Made by a program: the position numbers and the translations under genes
In this document: positions 20,350-31,214 of the stretch, piece after piece
Layout of the letters: the number at the start of each line of letters is the position of its first letter
Position numbering within the stretch: position 1 is the stretch's first letter
Source: Deltaproteobacteria bacterium
GTDB taxonomy: Bacteria > Campylobacterota_A > Desulfurellia > JAGGSF01
Assembly: GCA_021159235.1 (NCBI GenBank)
Contig: JAGGSF010000102.1
Span: 1-34,449, forward strand
Reading direction: 5' to 3'
Length of the DNA stretch: 34,449 nt
The notes under the pieces: generated by a model
What the model was told of the DNA's origin: nothing
Seen by the model: only the letters and a program-made list of their open reading frames with translations
The model's database searches: none

Positions 20350-20625
20350 ATGGATGTATGGAGCATTATAGAAGGGAGAAGGATTACAGAAAAGTCCACG
20401 AGAGACAGGGAAGAAGGAAAGTATGTGTTCATAGTGCACAGGAAGGCTACAAAAGCGGATGTAAGAAAGGCTGTGGAAAAAACATTCAAAGTACAGGTAG
20501 AAAAGGTTAACATAATGAATATAAGAGGCAAGAGGAAAGTGTTCCATAATATCCCTGGTAAGAGGCCTGATATAAGGAAGGCTATTGTTACGCTGAAGCA
20601 GGGACAGGAGATTAAGGATTTGTGA
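20350..20625 (+). CDS. rplW: 50S ribosomal protein L23
   Basis: [48 protein letters not shown]. Confidence 0.95.
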   Translation: MDVWSIIEGRRITEKSTRDREEGKYVFIVHRKATKADVRKAVEKTFKVQVEKVNIMNIRGKRKVFHNIPGKRPDIRKAIVTLKQGQEIKDL

Positions 20626-20632
20626 GGATATA

Positions 20633-21460
20633 ATGGGTGTTAAGATTTGCAAGCCTACTACTCCTGGAAGGCGCAGAATGAGCGTAAGTGATTTCGGTGA
20701 ACTGACAAAGGTGAAACCGGAGAAATCCATGCTTGTTTCCATCAAGAAATGTTCCGGGAGAAATAATCTGGGTAGAATTACTGTGCGACATAGAGGCGGA
20801 GGACATAAGAGATTGTACAGAATAATAGATTTTAAACGAGATAATCACAATATTGAAGGAAAGGTGAAGTCTATTGAGTATGATCCCAACAGAAGCGCAC
20901 ATATTGCGCTTGTTTCGTATGTGACAGGCGAGAAGCGGTACATCATTGCTCCCTTAGGTTTGAGGGTAGGCGATGTTGTAGAATCGGGAGAAGATGTGGA
21001 GATTAAGGTAGGTAATGCACTTCCTCTGAGGAAGATTCCTGTGGGGACGATGGTGCACAATATTGAACTCTATCCAGGTGGTGGTGCGAAGCTGGCGCGA
21101 AGTGCAGGGAGTTATGCTCAAATTATGGCTAAGGAGAAAAGATATGTTTTCCTCAAATTACCTTCCGGTGAAGTGAGAATGGTGCATGAAGATGCTTATG
21201 CGACGGTAGGACAGGTGGGTAATACGGATCACGGCAACATAGTTTATGGAAAGGCAGGAAGATTGCGTCATTTGGGAAGGAGACCGAAGGTTCGTGGTGT
21301 GGCTATGAATCCTGTTGATCATCCTCACGGAGGCGGAGAAGGAAAAACCGGTACGGGAGGAACGCCTGTTACTCCCTGGGGCGTGCCAACGAAAGGATAT
21401 CGCACGAGGAAGAATAAACGCACAGATAGGTTTATTATAAAGAGGAGAAACAATGGGTAG
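20633..21460 (+). CDS. rplB: 50S ribosomal protein L2
   Basis: [15 protein letters not shown]...[26 protein letters not shown]...[13 protein letters not shown]. Confidence 0.98.
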   Translation: MGVKICKPTTPGRRRMSVSDFGELTKVKPEKSMLVSIKKCSGRNNLGRITVRHRGGGHKRLYRIIDFKRDNHNIEGKVKSIEYDPNRSAHIALVSYVTGEKRYIIAPLGLRVGDVVESGEDVEIKVGNALPLRKIPVGTMVHNIELYPGGGAKLARSAGSYAQIMAKEKRYVFLKLPSGEVRMVHEDAYATVGQVGNTDHGNIVYGKAGRLRHLGRRPKVRGVAMNPVDHPHGGGEGKTGTGGTPVTPWGVPTKGYRTRKNKRTDRFIIKRRNNG

Positions 21461-21737
21461 GTCGTCTAAAAAGGGTCCTTATGTAGACCAGAAATTGTAT
21501 AAAAAAGTGCTTAAGATGAAAGATAGCGGGAAGAAAGGAATAATAAAAACATGGTCTAGGAGGAGTGAGATTTTGCCTGAATTTGTGGGATTTACATTTG
21601 CTGTGCACAACGGGAGAAAGTTTATACCTGTATATGTTACAGAAAATATGGTTGGTTGTAGATTGGGAGAGTTTGCCCCTACACGGGTATTTAAGAAACA
21701 TAAAGGTACAGTTGGCAAGCGTGCAGGAGGGGCATAA
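21453..21737 (+). CDS. rpsS: 30S ribosomal protein S19
   Basis: [19 protein letters not shown]...[25 protein letters not shown]. Confidence 0.97.
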   Translation: MGRSSKKGPYVDQKLYKKVLKMKDSGKKGIIKTWSRRSEILPEFVGFTFAVHNGRKFIPVYVTENMVGCRLGEFAPTRVFKKHKGTVGKRAGGA

Positions 21738-21739
21738 TT

Positions 21740-22069
21740 GTGGAAGTAAGGGCTTGTTTGAAAGGAGCGAGAATATCACCGCGAAAAGTGAGGGAAGTGA
21801 TTCCATCTATAAAGGGTCAGGATGTGGAAAAAGCCTTGATTACGTTGAAATTTTCTCCTCGCAAAGCTTCCTTTATTTTAAGAAAGCTCTTACAGAGTGC
21901 GTTGTCCAATGCTGAGAATGCGGGAATAAATATTGACAAACTCTATATTTCTAAAGTTGTTGCAAATGATGGTTTAAGGATGAAGAGGTTTATGCCCAGA
22001 GCAAGGGGAAGGGTAGGAAAGATTGTGAAGAGGATGAGTAATTTAGAAATTGAGCTGAGCGAGAGATAG
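21740..22069 (+). CDS. rplV: 50S ribosomal protein L22
   Basis: RACLKGARISPRKVREVIPSIKGQDVEKALITLKFSPRKAS...RFMPRARGRVGKI; GTG start. Confidence 0.96.
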   Translation: MEVRACLKGARISPRKVREVIPSIKGQDVEKALITLKFSPRKASFILRKLLQSALSNAENAGINIDKLYISKVVANDGLRMKRFMPRARGRVGKIVKRMSNLEIELSER

Positions 22070-22078
22070 GAGGATATT

Positions 22079-22696
22079 TTGGGACAGAAGGTAAATCCAA
22101 CAGGTTTAAGGGTAGGAATCAATAAGAATTGGACCTCTCGTTGGTTTGTAGGGAAAAGGTTGAAGGAAAATTTGCTTGAAGATTACAATATCAGAAAGGT
22201 GGTAAAGAGAAGGTCGTACTACGCTGGATTATCTAAAATAGAGATAGAACGTAAAGGAAATAAAATGACATTAAATCTGTATGTTGCTCGGCCCGGTGTT
22301 ATGATTGGTAAAAAGGGTAGTGAGATAGAAAAGCTTAAAAAATTGGTCAGTAGCATGACATCATATGATGTTACTATAAATGTAAGAGAAGTAGATAAAC
22401 CGGAGGCTGATGCTCAACTTATTGCTGAAAATGTTGCGTTACAGATAGAAAAGAGAGTGCCGTATAGAAGAATATTAAAGAAGGTGATGCGTTTAGCGGA
22501 GAAAGCGGGTGCGTGTGGAGTAAAGATTAAATGTTCAGGAAAATTAGATGGTGCAGAGATGACTCGCTCTGAGTGGCGACAGGAAGGAAGAGTTCCATTG
22601 CAGACATTTAAAGCAAACATTGATTATGGTTTTGCTGAAGCTCTCACTACAGCTGGGGTTATTGGTGTTAAAGCATGGATATTCAAAGAGGAGTAA
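22079..22696 (+). CDS. rpsC: 30S ribosomal protein S3
   Basis: MGQKVNPTGLRVGINKNWTSRWF; KH-type VMIGKKGSEIEKL; TTG start with TAGGAGG. Confidence 0.97.
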   Translation: MGQKVNPTGLRVGINKNWTSRWFVGKRLKENLLEDYNIRKVVKRRSYYAGLSKIEIERKGNKMTLNLYVARPGVMIGKKGSEIEKLKKLVSSMTSYDVTINVREVDKPEADAQLIAENVALQIEKRVPYRRILKKVMRLAEKAGACGVKIKCSGKLDGAEMTRSEWRQEGRVPLQTFKANIDYGFAEALTTAGVIGVKAWIFKEE

Positions 22697-22699
22697 AAA

Positions 22700-23119
22700 A
22701 TGTTAATGCCTAAGAGAACAAAGTATAGAAAATATCAGCGTAGGAGAGGGAGCTTGAAAGGTGTCTCTAATCGTGGATGCAATGTGACGTTTGGTGAATT
22801 TGGATTAAAAGCAATGGGCAGAGGGGAGATAACAAGCAGACAGATAGAAGCTGCCCGTATTGCTATAACGAGATATTTAAAGAGGGAGGGGAAGGTATGG
22901 ATTCGTATTTTTCCCTATTTTCCTCTTACCAAAAAGCCTGCCGAGACAAGAATGGGAAAGGGCAAAGGTTCTCCTGAAGTTTGGGTTGCTCCAGTGAAGC
23001 CTGGCCGTATATTGTATGAGGTGGGAAATGTATCAGAGGAAAAAGCTGTAAGAGCGTTGAGGTTAGCTTCTTATAAACTCGGTATACCTACAAAAATTGT
23101 TAAGGAACAGAGTGTATGA
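22700..23119 (+). CDS. rplP: 50S ribosomal protein L16
   Basis: [39 protein letters not shown]; alternative start ATG 22706. Confidence 0.97.
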   Translation: MLMPKRTKYRKYQRRRGSLKGVSNRGCNVTFGEFGLKAMGRGEITSRQIEAARIAITRYLKREGKVWIRIFPYFPLTKKPAETRMGKGKGSPEVWVAPVKPGRILYEVGNVSEEKAVRALRLASYKLGIPTKIVKEQSV

Positions 23120-23301
23120 AAGGTAGAGAGATTAGAGAAATGAATCCTGAAGAACTAAATAAGAAACTGCAGGATTTGAAACAAGAGCTCTTTAATCTAC
23201 GACTGCGAAAGAATACAGAACAGCTGGAAAATCCCAGGAGGTTTCGTGATATAAAAAGAGAAATTGCGCGGATACTTACCGTTTTGAGGGAAAGGGAGTG
23301 A
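23116..23301 (+). CDS. rpmC: 50S ribosomal protein L29
   Basis: [53 protein letters not shown]. Confidence 0.96.
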   Translation: MKGREIREMNPEELNKKLQDLKQELFNLRLRKNTEQLENPRRFRDIKREIARILTVLRERE

Positions 23302-23304
23302 CCG

Positions 23305-23598
23305 GTGGCTAAGAAGATATTTGAGGGTGTGGTGATAAGCGATAAAATGGATAAGACAAGAGTGGTTTTGATAGAAAGGCTGATGAAACTGAGAAAGATT
23401 GAAAAGTATGTAAAGAGAAGGAAGAAATATAAGGTCCATGATGAATATAACAGTTCTGGTGAAGGTGATGTAGTAAGCATTGAGGAATGTCGGCCTTTAT
23501 CTAAGGAAAAGAGGTTCAGGATAGTGCAAATTGTTAAGAAGGGGCACAGGGAGCTTGAAGATGATTCAAATGCAGACAAGGTTGAAGGTAGTAGATAA
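23305..23598 (+). CDS. rpsQ: 30S ribosomal protein S17 with C-terminal extension
   Basis: [47 protein letters not shown]...[19 protein letters not shown] start. Confidence 0.95.
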   Translation: MAKKIFEGVVISDKMDKTRVVLIERLMKLRKIEKYVKRRKKYKVHDEYNSSGEGDVVSIEECRPLSKEKRFRIVQIVKKGHRELEDDSNADKVEGSR

Positions 23599-23929
23599 TT
23601 CTGGCGCTAAGGAAGTTATGTGTATAAAGGTGCTTGGTGGAACGAGGCGTAGATATGCTCGTGTGGGGGATGTTATTGTGGCTACAGTGAAGAAAGCGCT
23701 TCCTGAAGGTAAGGTGAAAAAAGGAGACGTAGTTAAGGCGGTAGTGGTAAGAACCAAAAAGGAATTCAGGAGAATGGATGGGAGCTATATAAGGTTTGAT
23801 GATAATGCAGCGGTGATTATAGATGACAAAGGTGAGCCTGTAGGTAGCCGTATTTTTGGACCGGTGGTTAGAGAATTAAGAGCGAGGAATTTTATGAAGA
23901 TTATATCGCTTGCTCCAGAGGTGCTTTAG
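23561..23929 (+). CDS. rplN: 50S ribosomal protein L14
   Basis: [37 protein letters not shown]. Confidence 0.97.
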   Translation: MIQMQTRLKVVDNSGAKEVMCIKVLGGTRRRYARVGDVIVATVKKALPEGKVKKGDVVKAVVVRTKKEFRRMDGSYIRFDDNAAVIIDDKGEPVGSRIFGPVVRELRARNFMKIISLAPEVL

Positions 23930-23930
23930 A

Positions 23931-24242
23931 ATGAAAACTAAATTCAAAAAAGCTGATGAGGTGGAAGTAATCAGAGGTAAGTATAGAGGGAAAAGGGGAA
24001 AGATTCTCAGTTTTGTTTCTAAAAAGGATGCGGTGATTGTAGAAGGCATTAACATTGTTAAGAGACATACCAGGCCTTCATCTACTTCTAAAGGCGGGAT
24101 TATAGAAAAAGAGGCACCTATACACATTTCTAATATTATGCTTGTTTGCCCTCATTGTTCAAAGAGAGTGCGTATTGGCTACAAGTTTCTGGATGATGGG
24201 AAGAAGGTAAGGTATTGCAAAAAGTGTGGGGAGACAATCTAA
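23931..24242 (+). CDS. rplX: 50S ribosomal protein L24 with C-terminal CxxC...CxxC
   Basis: [28 protein letters not shown]...[32 protein letters not shown]. Confidence 0.96.
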   Translation: MKTKFKKADEVEVIRGKYRGKRGKILSFVSKKDAVIVEGINIVKRHTRPSSTSKGGIIEKEAPIHISNIMLVCPHCSKRVRIGYKFLDDGKKVRYCKKCGETI

Positions 24243-24799
24243 TGGCAGAGAGATACATACCACGGCTTCTTAGAGTTTATAAGGAAAAGATAATTCCTCT
24301 GATGATGAGGGAGTTTTCTTATAAAAATGTGATGCAAACACCCCGCTTGGTAAAGATTGTGGTTAATGTAGGTATGGGAGGAAGCGTGCAGGATATAAAA
24401 CTCCTGGATAGTGCCTTGGATGAGTTGGCGGCTATTACAGGTCAGAGAGGCGTGATTACTCGCGCCAGAAAGTCTGTAGCTGCTTTTAAGCTGAGAAAAG
24501 GTATGCCCATTGGCTGCAAGGTAACGTTGAGAAGAGAAAGAATGTATGATTTTCTTGATAGGTTTATTAATTTTGCTCTGCCGAGGGTGAGGGATTTTAG
24601 GGGGGTCTCGCCGAAGGGCTTCGATGGCAGAGGAAACTATTCTCTGGGTTTGACAGAGCAACTGGTTTTTCCAGAAATAGATTATGACAAGGTGCAAAAG
24701 GTACATGGCATGAGTATCAGTATTGTGACCACAGCAAAGACAGATGAGGAATGTCGTTTTTTATTGGAGTCTTTTGGCATGCCATTCAAAAAGGAATAA
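24242..24799 (+). CDS. rplE: 50S ribosomal protein L5
   Basis: [51 protein letters not shown] overlap with rplX. Confidence 0.97.
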   Translation: MAERYIPRLLRVYKEKIIPLMMREFSYKNVMQTPRLVKIVVNVGMGGSVQDIKLLDSALDELAAITGQRGVITRARKSVAAFKLRKGMPIGCKVTLRRERMYDFLDRFINFALPRVRDFRGVSPKGFDGRGNYSLGLTEQLVFPEIDYDKVQKVHGMSISIVTTAKTDEECRFLLESFGMPFKKE

Positions 24800-24810
24800 G
24801 GAGAGGTGAT

Positions 24811-24996
24811 ATGGCGCGGAAAGCATCTATAGAGAAGATGAAGAAATCACAAAAGTTTAGGGTGAGATATCGAAATAGATGTGGTATCTGTGGAAGACCC
24901 AGGGGGTATATGAGGAAGTTTGGTATATGTAGAATATGTTTTAGAAATCTTGCTTCAAAAGGGGAGATACCTGGAGTAAGAAAGGCGAGCTGGTAA
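24811..24996 (+). CDS. rpsN: 30S ribosomal protein S14 type Z
   Basis: 61 aa [61 protein letters not shown]. Confidence 0.97.
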   Translation: MARKASIEKMKKSQKFRVRYRNRCGICGRPRGYMRKFGICRICFRNLASKGEIPGVRKASW

Positions 24997-25000
24997 AGAT

Positions 25001-25387
25001 ATGGATAGGATTAGTGATAGTTTGGCACGAATAAAGAACGCATTAGCGCGAAGGATGGAAGAAGTGGATCTTTTATCAAATAGGATTGTGTTGGGTATAT
25101 GCGAGGTGTTGAAAAAAGAGGGTTTTATAAATGATTTTAAGGTGCTGGAAGACAAAAGAAACATGGTAAGGGTCTATTTGAAGTATATAGATAAGAATAA
25201 ACCTGCAATCAGTTTATTTAAGAGGATAAGCAAACCATCAAGGAGAGTATATGTGGGGTGTGATGAAATTCCCCCTGTTATGAATGGTCTGGGTATATCA
25301 ATATTAAGCACAAGTAAGGGTATTATTTCAAATAAAACAGCTAAGAGACTGCGGGTGGGCGGAGAGTTGATTTGTGAGGTGTTTTAA
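25001..25387 (+). CDS. rpsH: 30S ribosomal protein S8
   Basis: MDRISDSLARIKNALARR...GLGISILSTSKGIISNKTAKRLRVGGELICEVF. Confidence 0.97.
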   Translation: MDRISDSLARIKNALARRMEEVDLLSNRIVLGICEVLKKEGFINDFKVLEDKRNMVRVYLKYIDKNKPAISLFKRISKPSRRVYVGCDEIPPVMNGLGISILSTSKGIISNKTAKRLRVGGELICEVF

Positions 25388-25953
25388 TGTCTCTTATCGG
25401 TAGAAAACCTGTCCCCATACCTGATAAGGTAGAAGTAGATATTAAAGAGGGAAGTGTGTTGGTAAAAGGGGAAAAGGGTTCTCTACGCTGGAGTTATCCG
25501 GCACAGTATGTGAAGATAAGAAAAGAAAAAGATGTGTTGTATGTAGAAAAACTGAGTGAGAATAAAAAGGCAAAAGCTCTTCATGGTTTAACAAGAAGTA
25601 TTGTTGCTAATATGGTGGAAGGTGTGCATAACGGGTATAGAAAAGTGCTGACTATTGTGGGTATAGGATACAAAGCAGAAGTAAGAGGAAATGATCTTGT
25701 TTTACATTTAGGTTTTTCGCATGAGATTGTGTATCATGTTCCTCAAGGTGTTACTGTAAAGGTTAATGAGCAGGGTAATACGATCTATGTAGAGGGCATA
25801 GACAAGCAGGTTGTGGGCCAGGTTGCCAGTGAGATTCGTGGATTTAAACCACCTGAACCTTATAAAGGTAAAGGGATAAGATATGAGGATGAAGTAGTGA
25901 AGAAAAAAGCAGGTAAGGCGGGAGGTAAGCAGGCGTATGCTGAAAGTCAGTGA
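25387..25953 (+). CDS. rplF: 50S ribosomal protein L6
   Basis: [33 protein letters not shown]...[18 protein letters not shown]. Confidence 0.97.
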   Translation: MSLIGRKPVPIPDKVEVDIKEGSVLVKGEKGSLRWSYPAQYVKIRKEKDVLYVEKLSENKKAKALHGLTRSIVANMVEGVHNGYRKVLTIVGIGYKAEVRGNDLVLHLGFSHEIVYHVPQGVTVKVNEQGNTIYVEGIDKQVVGQVASEIRGFKPPEPYKGKGIRYEDEVVKKKAGKAGGKQAYAESQ

Positions 25954-26296
25954 CAGGAATAAAGTACGCAAGAAAAGGAAATTAAGGATAAAAGAGAAGA
26001 TAAAGGGGACGGCAGAAAGACCGAGGTTGTGTGTGTATAAAAGCTTGAAGCATATCTATGCTCAGATTATTGACGACAGCAGTGCCCGTACCCTTGTTTG
26101 TGCCTCTACTATAGACAAGGATTGTAAAGTTAAGGGGAATAATATAGAAGCTGCTAAAGGTGTGGGAATGGTGATTGCCAGGAAGGCTTTGAAAAATGGT
26201 ATTGATACTGTTGTTTTTGATAGAAATGGTTATGTTTATAAGGGGCGGGTTAAGGCTTTAGCTGATGCGGCAAGAAATGAAGGCTTAAAATTTTAG
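25937..26296 (+). CDS. rplR: 50S ribosomal protein L18
   Basis: [24 protein letters not shown]...[26 protein letters not shown]. Confidence 0.97.
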   Translation: MLKVSDRNKVRKKRKLRIKEKIKGTAERPRLCVYKSLKHIYAQIIDDSSARTLVCASTIDKDCKVKGNNIEAAKGVGMVIARKALKNGIDTVVFDRNGYVYKGRVKALADAARNEGLKF

Positions 26297-26305
26297 GGAT
26301 GAAGG

Positions 26306-26791
26306 ATGCTGGAAGAGAAAGAATTTGAAGAATATTTAATAAAGATAGGACGGATAGTAAAGGTGGTTAAGGGAGGAAAGAGGTTCAGATTTAATGCTTT
26401 AGTTGCGGTAGGGAACAAAAAGGGGAAGGTAGGTATAGGCATGGGTAAGGCGAAGGAGGTTCCCGAAGCTATAAGAAAAGCAGTAGAAAAGGCGAAGAGA
26501 GACATGATAACTGTTCCTTTAACAGAGAAAGCCACTATTCCCCATCAGATTATAGTTAAGAATGGTTCGGGCAGGGTTTTGTTGAAACCTGCCCCTGAGG
26601 GACATGGGATTATCGCTGGTAAGGTAGTAAGAGCAGTGGTAGAAGCTTGCGGTATTAGGGATGTTATCACCAAATCTTTGGGTTCAAATAATCCACATAA
26701 TTTAGCACATGCTACGATAAAAGCATTAAAGGCTTTACGTTCTCCCGAGGAAGTATTCAGGAATCGTTATGGGGAAAAGCATGAAGCTTAG
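26306..26791 (+). CDS. rpsE: 30S ribosomal protein S5
   Basis: IGRIVKVVKGGKRFRFNALVAVGNKKGKVGIGMGKAKEVPEAIRKAVE. Confidence 0.97.
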   Translation: MLEEKEFEEYLIKIGRIVKVVKGGKRFRFNALVAVGNKKGKVGIGMGKAKEVPEAIRKAVEKAKRDMITVPLTEKATIPHQIIVKNGSGRVLLKPAPEGHGIIAGKVVRAVVEACGIRDVITKSLGSNNPHNLAHATIKALKALRSPEEVFRNRYGEKHEA

Positions 26792-26969
26792 AATAACGCT
26801 TAAAAGAGGTTTTGCTGGACAGAGAAAAAAAACAAGAGAGACAGTTTTGTCTTTGGGTTTAAAAAAGCCCCATCATTTTACGATTAAAGAAGATACACCG
26901 GCGGTGAGAGGTATGATTAAAAAGGTGGGTTTTATGCTTTTGGTGGAGGAAATAGATGAAACTGAGTGA
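26769..26969 (+). CDS. rpmD: 50S ribosomal protein L30 (start ATG 26769 or 26781)
   Basis: MKLRITLKRGFAGQRKKTRETVLSLGLKKPHHFTIKEDTPAVRGMIKKVGFML. Confidence 0.92.
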   Translation: MGKSMKLRITLKRGFAGQRKKTRETVLSLGLKKPHHFTIKEDTPAVRGMIKKVGFMLLVEEIDETE

Positions 26970-27390
26970 GTTGGTGAAAACTGTTAAAAGGAGCAAAAGA
27001 TTGGGGAGGGGTGAAGCGAGCGGATGGGGTAAAACATCGGGTAGAGGAACGAAGGGGCAAAAAGCGAGGAGTGGAGGAGCAAAAGGTCCGTATTTTGAAG
27101 GGGGACAGACCCCTTTAATAAGAAGAGTACCCAAAAGAGGGTTTAGAAATATATTTAAAAAAAGATTTATTGTTGTAAATGTGGGTACACTGGATGAGAG
27201 TTTTTCTGAAGGGGAAGAGGTTTCCATACAGAGTCTAATAGAAAAAAATATCATAAAGAAAAGGCTTCCCGTGAAAATATTGGGAAAAGGTGAGATGACA
27301 AAGCGCCTTAAGATTATAGCAAATAAGTTTTCTAAGACCGCGAGGGAAAAAATAATGAAAGCGGGGGGAACGGTAGAGGAAACAGGATGA
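26956..27390 (+). CDS. rplO: 50S ribosomal protein L15
   Basis: KRLGRGEASGWGKTSGRGTKGQKARSGGAKGPYFEGGQTPLIRRVPKRGF. Confidence 0.97.
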   Translation: MKLSELVKTVKRSKRLGRGEASGWGKTSGRGTKGQKARSGGAKGPYFEGGQTPLIRRVPKRGFRNIFKKRFIVVNVGTLDESFSEGEEVSIQSLIEKNIIKKRLPVKILGKGEMTKRLKIIANKFSKTAREKIMKAGGTVEETG

Positions 27391-28685
27391 ATCCATCATC
27401 TTATGAGAATATCTTTAATGTTCCCGAACTGACCAATCGTTTATTTTTCACTGTGATTATGCTCGCGGTGTTCAGACTCGGTGCTCATATTCCCACTCCT
27501 GGAGTGGATGCACATGTGTTATCTCAGATCTTTGCGCAAGCCAGCGGTACAGTTTTTGGTTTGTTCAATATGTTTTCTGGAAATGCATTGAGTAAATTCA
27601 GTATATTTTCGCTGGGTATAATGCCTTATATTAGTGCGGCAATCATATTGGAGCTTTTAACTGCTGTAAATCCTGAGCTTGCCAGATTAAAAAAAAGTGG
27701 AGAGGAGGGAAGAAGGAAGATATCTACTTATACCAGGTATGGCACGGTGGTAATATCTTTTATTCAGGCTGTAGGTATAAGTATTGGATTGCAGGCAATG
27801 CACGGTCCTGGTGGCGCACCGGTTGTTATATACAGCGGTGTTTCTTTTATTATCCTTTCGTCCATTATACTTACTACAGGCACCATGATTCTCATGTGGA
27901 TAGGGGAACAGATTACGGAGAGAGGGATTGGTAATGGTATTTCGTTAATTATATTTGCAGGTATTGTAGCGCGTGTGCCCGCGGCATTTGGTAACACATT
28001 TAGATTGGTGAGCGCAGGTGAAATGTCGGCGTTGGTTGTTTTAATTATACTGATATTAGCACTGGCTGTTATTGCCTTTGTGATTTATGTGGAGCTTGCC
28101 CAGAGAAGGGTGCCTATCCAGTATCCGCGCAGGATGGTAGGCAGAAGACTGTATGGGGGGCAATCCAGCTATCTGCCTGTAAAGATTAATGTCTCTGGAG
28201 TTATTCCACCCATATTTGCATCTTCTATCATCCTCTTTCCTGCAACCTTGACTACATTTTTACCTATCCCTGCTGTTCGGAAAATAGTTGATTTTTTCTC
28301 ACCAGGGAGTCTTGTTTACAGCCTTGTTTATATAGGACTTCTTTTCTTTTTTGCATATTTTTATACGGCAATTGTATTTAATCCAAAGGATGTAGCGGAG
28401 AATTTGAAGAAAAACGGGGGTTTCATTCCAGGTATAAGGCCAGGTAAGACTACGGCTGACTATCTGGATTGGATACTTACCCGCCTTACTTTTGTGGGAG
28501 GTATTTATCTTTCTCTTATATGCATATTGCCGTGGGTTTTGATAAAGAGATTTAGTGTGCCGTTCTATTTTGGTGGCACGGCTTTACTTATCGTAGTTCA
28601 GGTAGGGTTGGATACTATTATGCAAATAGAATCTCACTTGTTTATGCGTAGTTATTCTGGTCTCTTAAAGAAAAGGAAGGCATGA
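27387..28685 (+). CDS. secY: preprotein translocase subunit SecY
   Basis: 432 aa polytopic membrane protein; GAHIPTPGVD, ITERGIGNGISLIIFAGI, GGQSSYLPVKINVSGVIPPIFASSII. Confidence 0.98.
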   Translation: MNPSSYENIFNVPELTNRLFFTVIMLAVFRLGAHIPTPGVDAHVLSQIFAQASGTVFGLFNMFSGNALSKFSIFSLGIMPYISAAIILELLTAVNPELARLKKSGEEGRRKISTYTRYGTVVISFIQAVGISIGLQAMHGPGGAPVVIYSGVSFIILSSIILTTGTMILMWIGEQITERGIGNGISLIIFAGIVARVPAAFGNTFRLVSAGEMSALVVLIILILALAVIAFVIYVELAQRRVPIQYPRRMVGRRLYGGQSSYLPVKINVSGVIPPIFASSIILFPATLTTFLPIPAVRKIVDFFSPGSLVYSLVYIGLLFFFAYFYTAIVFNPKDVAENLKKNGGFIPGIRPGKTTADYLDWILTRLTFVGGIYLSLICILPWVLIKRFSVPFYFGGTALLIVVQVGLDTIMQIESHLFMRSYSGLLKKRKA

Positions 28686-29341
28686 TTGTTGTACTTTTAG
28701 GGCCACCGGGTGTGGGCAAAGGAACACAGGGGATGTTGATATCAAAATATTTACATATTCCATTGATTTCTACAGGTGATCTGTTGAGAGGAGAGGTAAG
28801 AGAACAAACGAATCTGGGGAAGATAGCAAAAAGTTTCATGGATAAGGGAGAGCTTGTTTCTGATGACTTGATTATTGAGATGATAAAGAAGAGGATCAGA
28901 AGAAAGGATTGTGCAGAAGGGTTTATCTTAGATGGTTTTCCTCGTACTTTATCTCAAGCAAAAAGTCTTGAAAATATGTTTTTACGGGATAATCTACAGT
29001 TAGATGCTGTTCTTCTGTTTGATGTGCCAGAAGAGGAAATTATTAGGAGGCTAACGGGAAGAAGGGTATGTGAAAAGTGTGGAGCGGTCTATCATGTGAG
29101 TTACAATCCGCCCCATAAAGAAGGTATTTGTGATAGATGTGGGGGAAAGCTTATTACAAGAGATGATGACAATGAGGAAACCGTGAGAAGGAGAATTGTG
29201 GTTTATCAGGATGCCACTGCTCCACTGATAAGCTTTTATAAGAAACAAGACAGGCTGTATACTATAGATGGGGTGGGAAAGGTAGAAGAGATATTTGAAA
29301 GAGCGAAGAATGTTTTAAAGAAGTTGAATGGTTATAATTAA
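28682..29341 (+). CDS. adk: adenylate kinase with four-Cys LID domain
   Basis: MIVVLLGPPGVGKGTQ; GFILDGFPRTLSQA; CEKCGAVYHVSYNPPHKEGICDRCG. Confidence 0.98.
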   Translation: MIVVLLGPPGVGKGTQGMLISKYLHIPLISTGDLLRGEVREQTNLGKIAKSFMDKGELVSDDLIIEMIKKRIRRKDCAEGFILDGFPRTLSQAKSLENMFLRDNLQLDAVLLFDVPEEEIIRRLTGRRVCEKCGAVYHVSYNPPHKEGICDRCGGKLITRDDDNEETVRRRIVVYQDATAPLISFYKKQDRLYTIDGVGKVEEIFERAKNVLKKLNGYN

Positions 29342-30083
29342 GACCAGGGAAGAGATAAAAAAGATGGCCACAGTAAATAAAATGGTAGCAGAGGTGTTGT
29401 GTGTATTGAAAGAAAGGGCAAGAGAGGGTGTTACGACAGAATATTTGAACGAGATAGCGGAAGAAGAGGCAAGAAAAAGGAATGCTCGTCCTGCATTTAA
29501 GGGGTATAATGGTTTTCCCAAAGCATTGTGTACCTCTGTAAACGAGGTTGTTGTACATGGGATACCATCGAGGAAAAAGAGTTTGCATGAAGGAGATATT
29601 GTTAGTTTGGATTTTGGCTTGGTTTTTGATGGTTTTTATGGGGATGCAGCGATTACCGTTGCAATAGGTAAAATTTCGGATGAGAAAAAAAGGCTTATGG
29701 AAGTTACAAAAAGTGCCCTATATGCGGGGATAGAACAGGCAAGGCCGGGCAATCTTTTACTTGATATATCGAGGGCAATAGAGGAGACTGTTCATAGAGG
29801 AGGTTTTTCTGTGGTGAGAAGTTTTACGGGACATGGTATAGGTAGGAATTTACATGAGGATCCGGAAGTGCCGAATTACGTGTCTTCGCCTTTTCTTCTT
29901 AGATTGCCTCTTGTGGTGGGGATGACAATAGCGATAGAACCGATGGTGAATGCTGGAGCATATAAGGTTAAGATAAAAAGGGATGGTTGGACGGCAGTTA
30001 CTGTGGATGGCAAACCATCTGCACATTTTGAGCATACAATTGCCATTACAGATAATGGACCTGTGATTTTAAGTACATGTTGA
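29328..30083 (+). CDS. map: methionine aminopeptidase type I
   Basis: Metal ligands in VVVHGIPS, DFGLVFDGFYGDAA, GHGIGRNLHEDP, IEPM, EHTIAIT. Confidence 0.97.
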   Translation: MVIIKTREEIKKMATVNKMVAEVLCVLKERAREGVTTEYLNEIAEEEARKRNARPAFKGYNGFPKALCTSVNEVVVHGIPSRKKSLHEGDIVSLDFGLVFDGFYGDAAITVAIGKISDEKKRLMEVTKSALYAGIEQARPGNLLLDISRAIEETVHRGGFSVVRSFTGHGIGRNLHEDPEVPNYVSSPFLLRLPLVVGMTIAIEPMVNAGAYKVKIKRDGWTAVTVDGKPSAHFEHTIAITDNGPVILSTC

Positions 30084-30098
30084 GAGGGGTAAACTCAG

Positions 30099-30317
30099 GT
30101 GGCTAAAGAAAAAGCCATAGAGGTTGAAGGAGAGGTTATAGAATCGTTGCCCAATGCGATGTTTCGCGTAAAATTAAAGCAGGGTCGTGTCATTTTAGCG
30201 CATGTGCGCGGTAAGATGAGAATGCACTTCATAAAGATTTTGCCTGGTGATAGAGTAAAGGTAGAAATTTCTCCTTATAGTATTGATCGAGGCAGAATTG
30301 TATATAGATTTAAATAG
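30099..30317 (+). CDS. infA: translation initiation factor IF-1
   Basis: 72 aa; [68 protein letters not shown] start. Confidence 0.97.
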   Translation: MAKEKAIEVEGEVIESLPNAMFRVKLKQGRVILAHVRGKMRMHFIKILPGDRVKVEISPYSIDRGRIVYRFK

Positions 30318-30329
30318 GAGGATTAGTTG

Positions 30330-30443
30330 ATGAAAGTAAGATCGTCGGTGAAACCTATATGTAGTAAGTGTAAGGTGATAAAAAGAAAAGGTGTGGTAAG
30401 GGTTATTTGTGAGAATCCTAAACACAAACAGAGGCAGGGTTAG
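30330..30443 (+). CDS. rpmJ: 50S ribosomal protein L36
   Basis: 37 aa [37 protein letters not shown], translated by hand; TAGGAGG upstream. Confidence 0.96.
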   Translation: MKVRSSVKPICSKCKVIKRKGVVRVICENPKHKQRQG

Positions 30444-30452
30444 GAGGTAGGT

Positions 30453-30812
30453 GTGGCACGTATTGCGGGTGTGGAGTTACCGAAACATAAGAGAATGGAA
30501 ATAGCTCTTACGTATATTTATGGTATCGGTAGATCTAGAGCGAGAGAAATATTAAAGAAAGTGGGTATTAGCTCTGATAAGTATACAGATGAGCTGGAGG
30601 ATGATGAAATTACAAAACTGGGAAAAGCAATAAGAGAGTACAGGGTAGAAGGAGATTTGCGAAAGGATATATCTGCAAACATCAAACGCTTGATGGATAT
30701 AGGTTGTTATAGGGGGTTAAGGCACAGGAGAGGTTTGCCGGTCAGAGGGCAGAGGACCAGAACCAATGCTCGAACAAGAAAAGGAAAAAAGAAGACTATT
30801 GGTAGAGGATAA
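30453..30812 (+). CDS. rpsM: 30S ribosomal protein S13
   Basis: [34 protein letters not shown]...[28 protein letters not shown] start. Confidence 0.97.
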   Translation: MARIAGVELPKHKRMEIALTYIYGIGRSRAREILKKVGISSDKYTDELEDDEITKLGKAIREYRVEGDLRKDISANIKRLMDIGCYRGLRHRRGLPVRGQRTRTNARTRKGKKKTIGRG

Positions 30813-30818
30813 TGTATT

Positions 30819-31211
30819 ATGGCAAATAAAAGAAAAAAGGTTAAGAAAGGAATAAGAAAAGTAGCAGTGGCAAGAGGGGTGGCGCATATACAAACGACAT
30901 TTAATAATGCATTGATCAGCATTACGGATAAAATGGGTAACAGTCTTTTCTGGGCCAGTGCGGGAACAGTTGGTTTTAAAGGAGCAAAAAAGGGAACACC
31001 GTTTGCTGCCCAGGTTACCGCTGAGTCTGTAGCCAAAAAAGCTTTAAGCGCTGGATTAAGGGAAGTAGATGTAATGATCAAAGGTCCTGGAGAAGGTAGA
31101 GAAACGGCCATAAGGGCTCTGCAGGCAGCGGGATTGAAGGTAAAATCCATCAAAGATGTGACGCCTATACCTCATAATGGCTGTAGACCGCCCAAGAAGA
31201 GGAGGGTGTAG
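30819..31211 (+). CDS. rpsK: 30S ribosomal protein S11
   Basis: [46 protein letters not shown]...[13 protein letters not shown]. Confidence 0.98.
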   Translation: MANKRKKVKKGIRKVAVARGVAHIQTTFNNALISITDKMGNSLFWASAGTVGFKGAKKGTPFAAQVTAESVAKKALSAGLREVDVMIKGPGEGRETAIRALQAAGLKVKSIKDVTPIPHNGCRPPKKRRV

Positions 31212-31214
31212 AAT

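Noticed and set aside
21565-21915. 116 aa plus-strand ORF spanning rpsS/rplV
   Set aside because: Out-of-frame overlap of two certain ribosomal protein genes.
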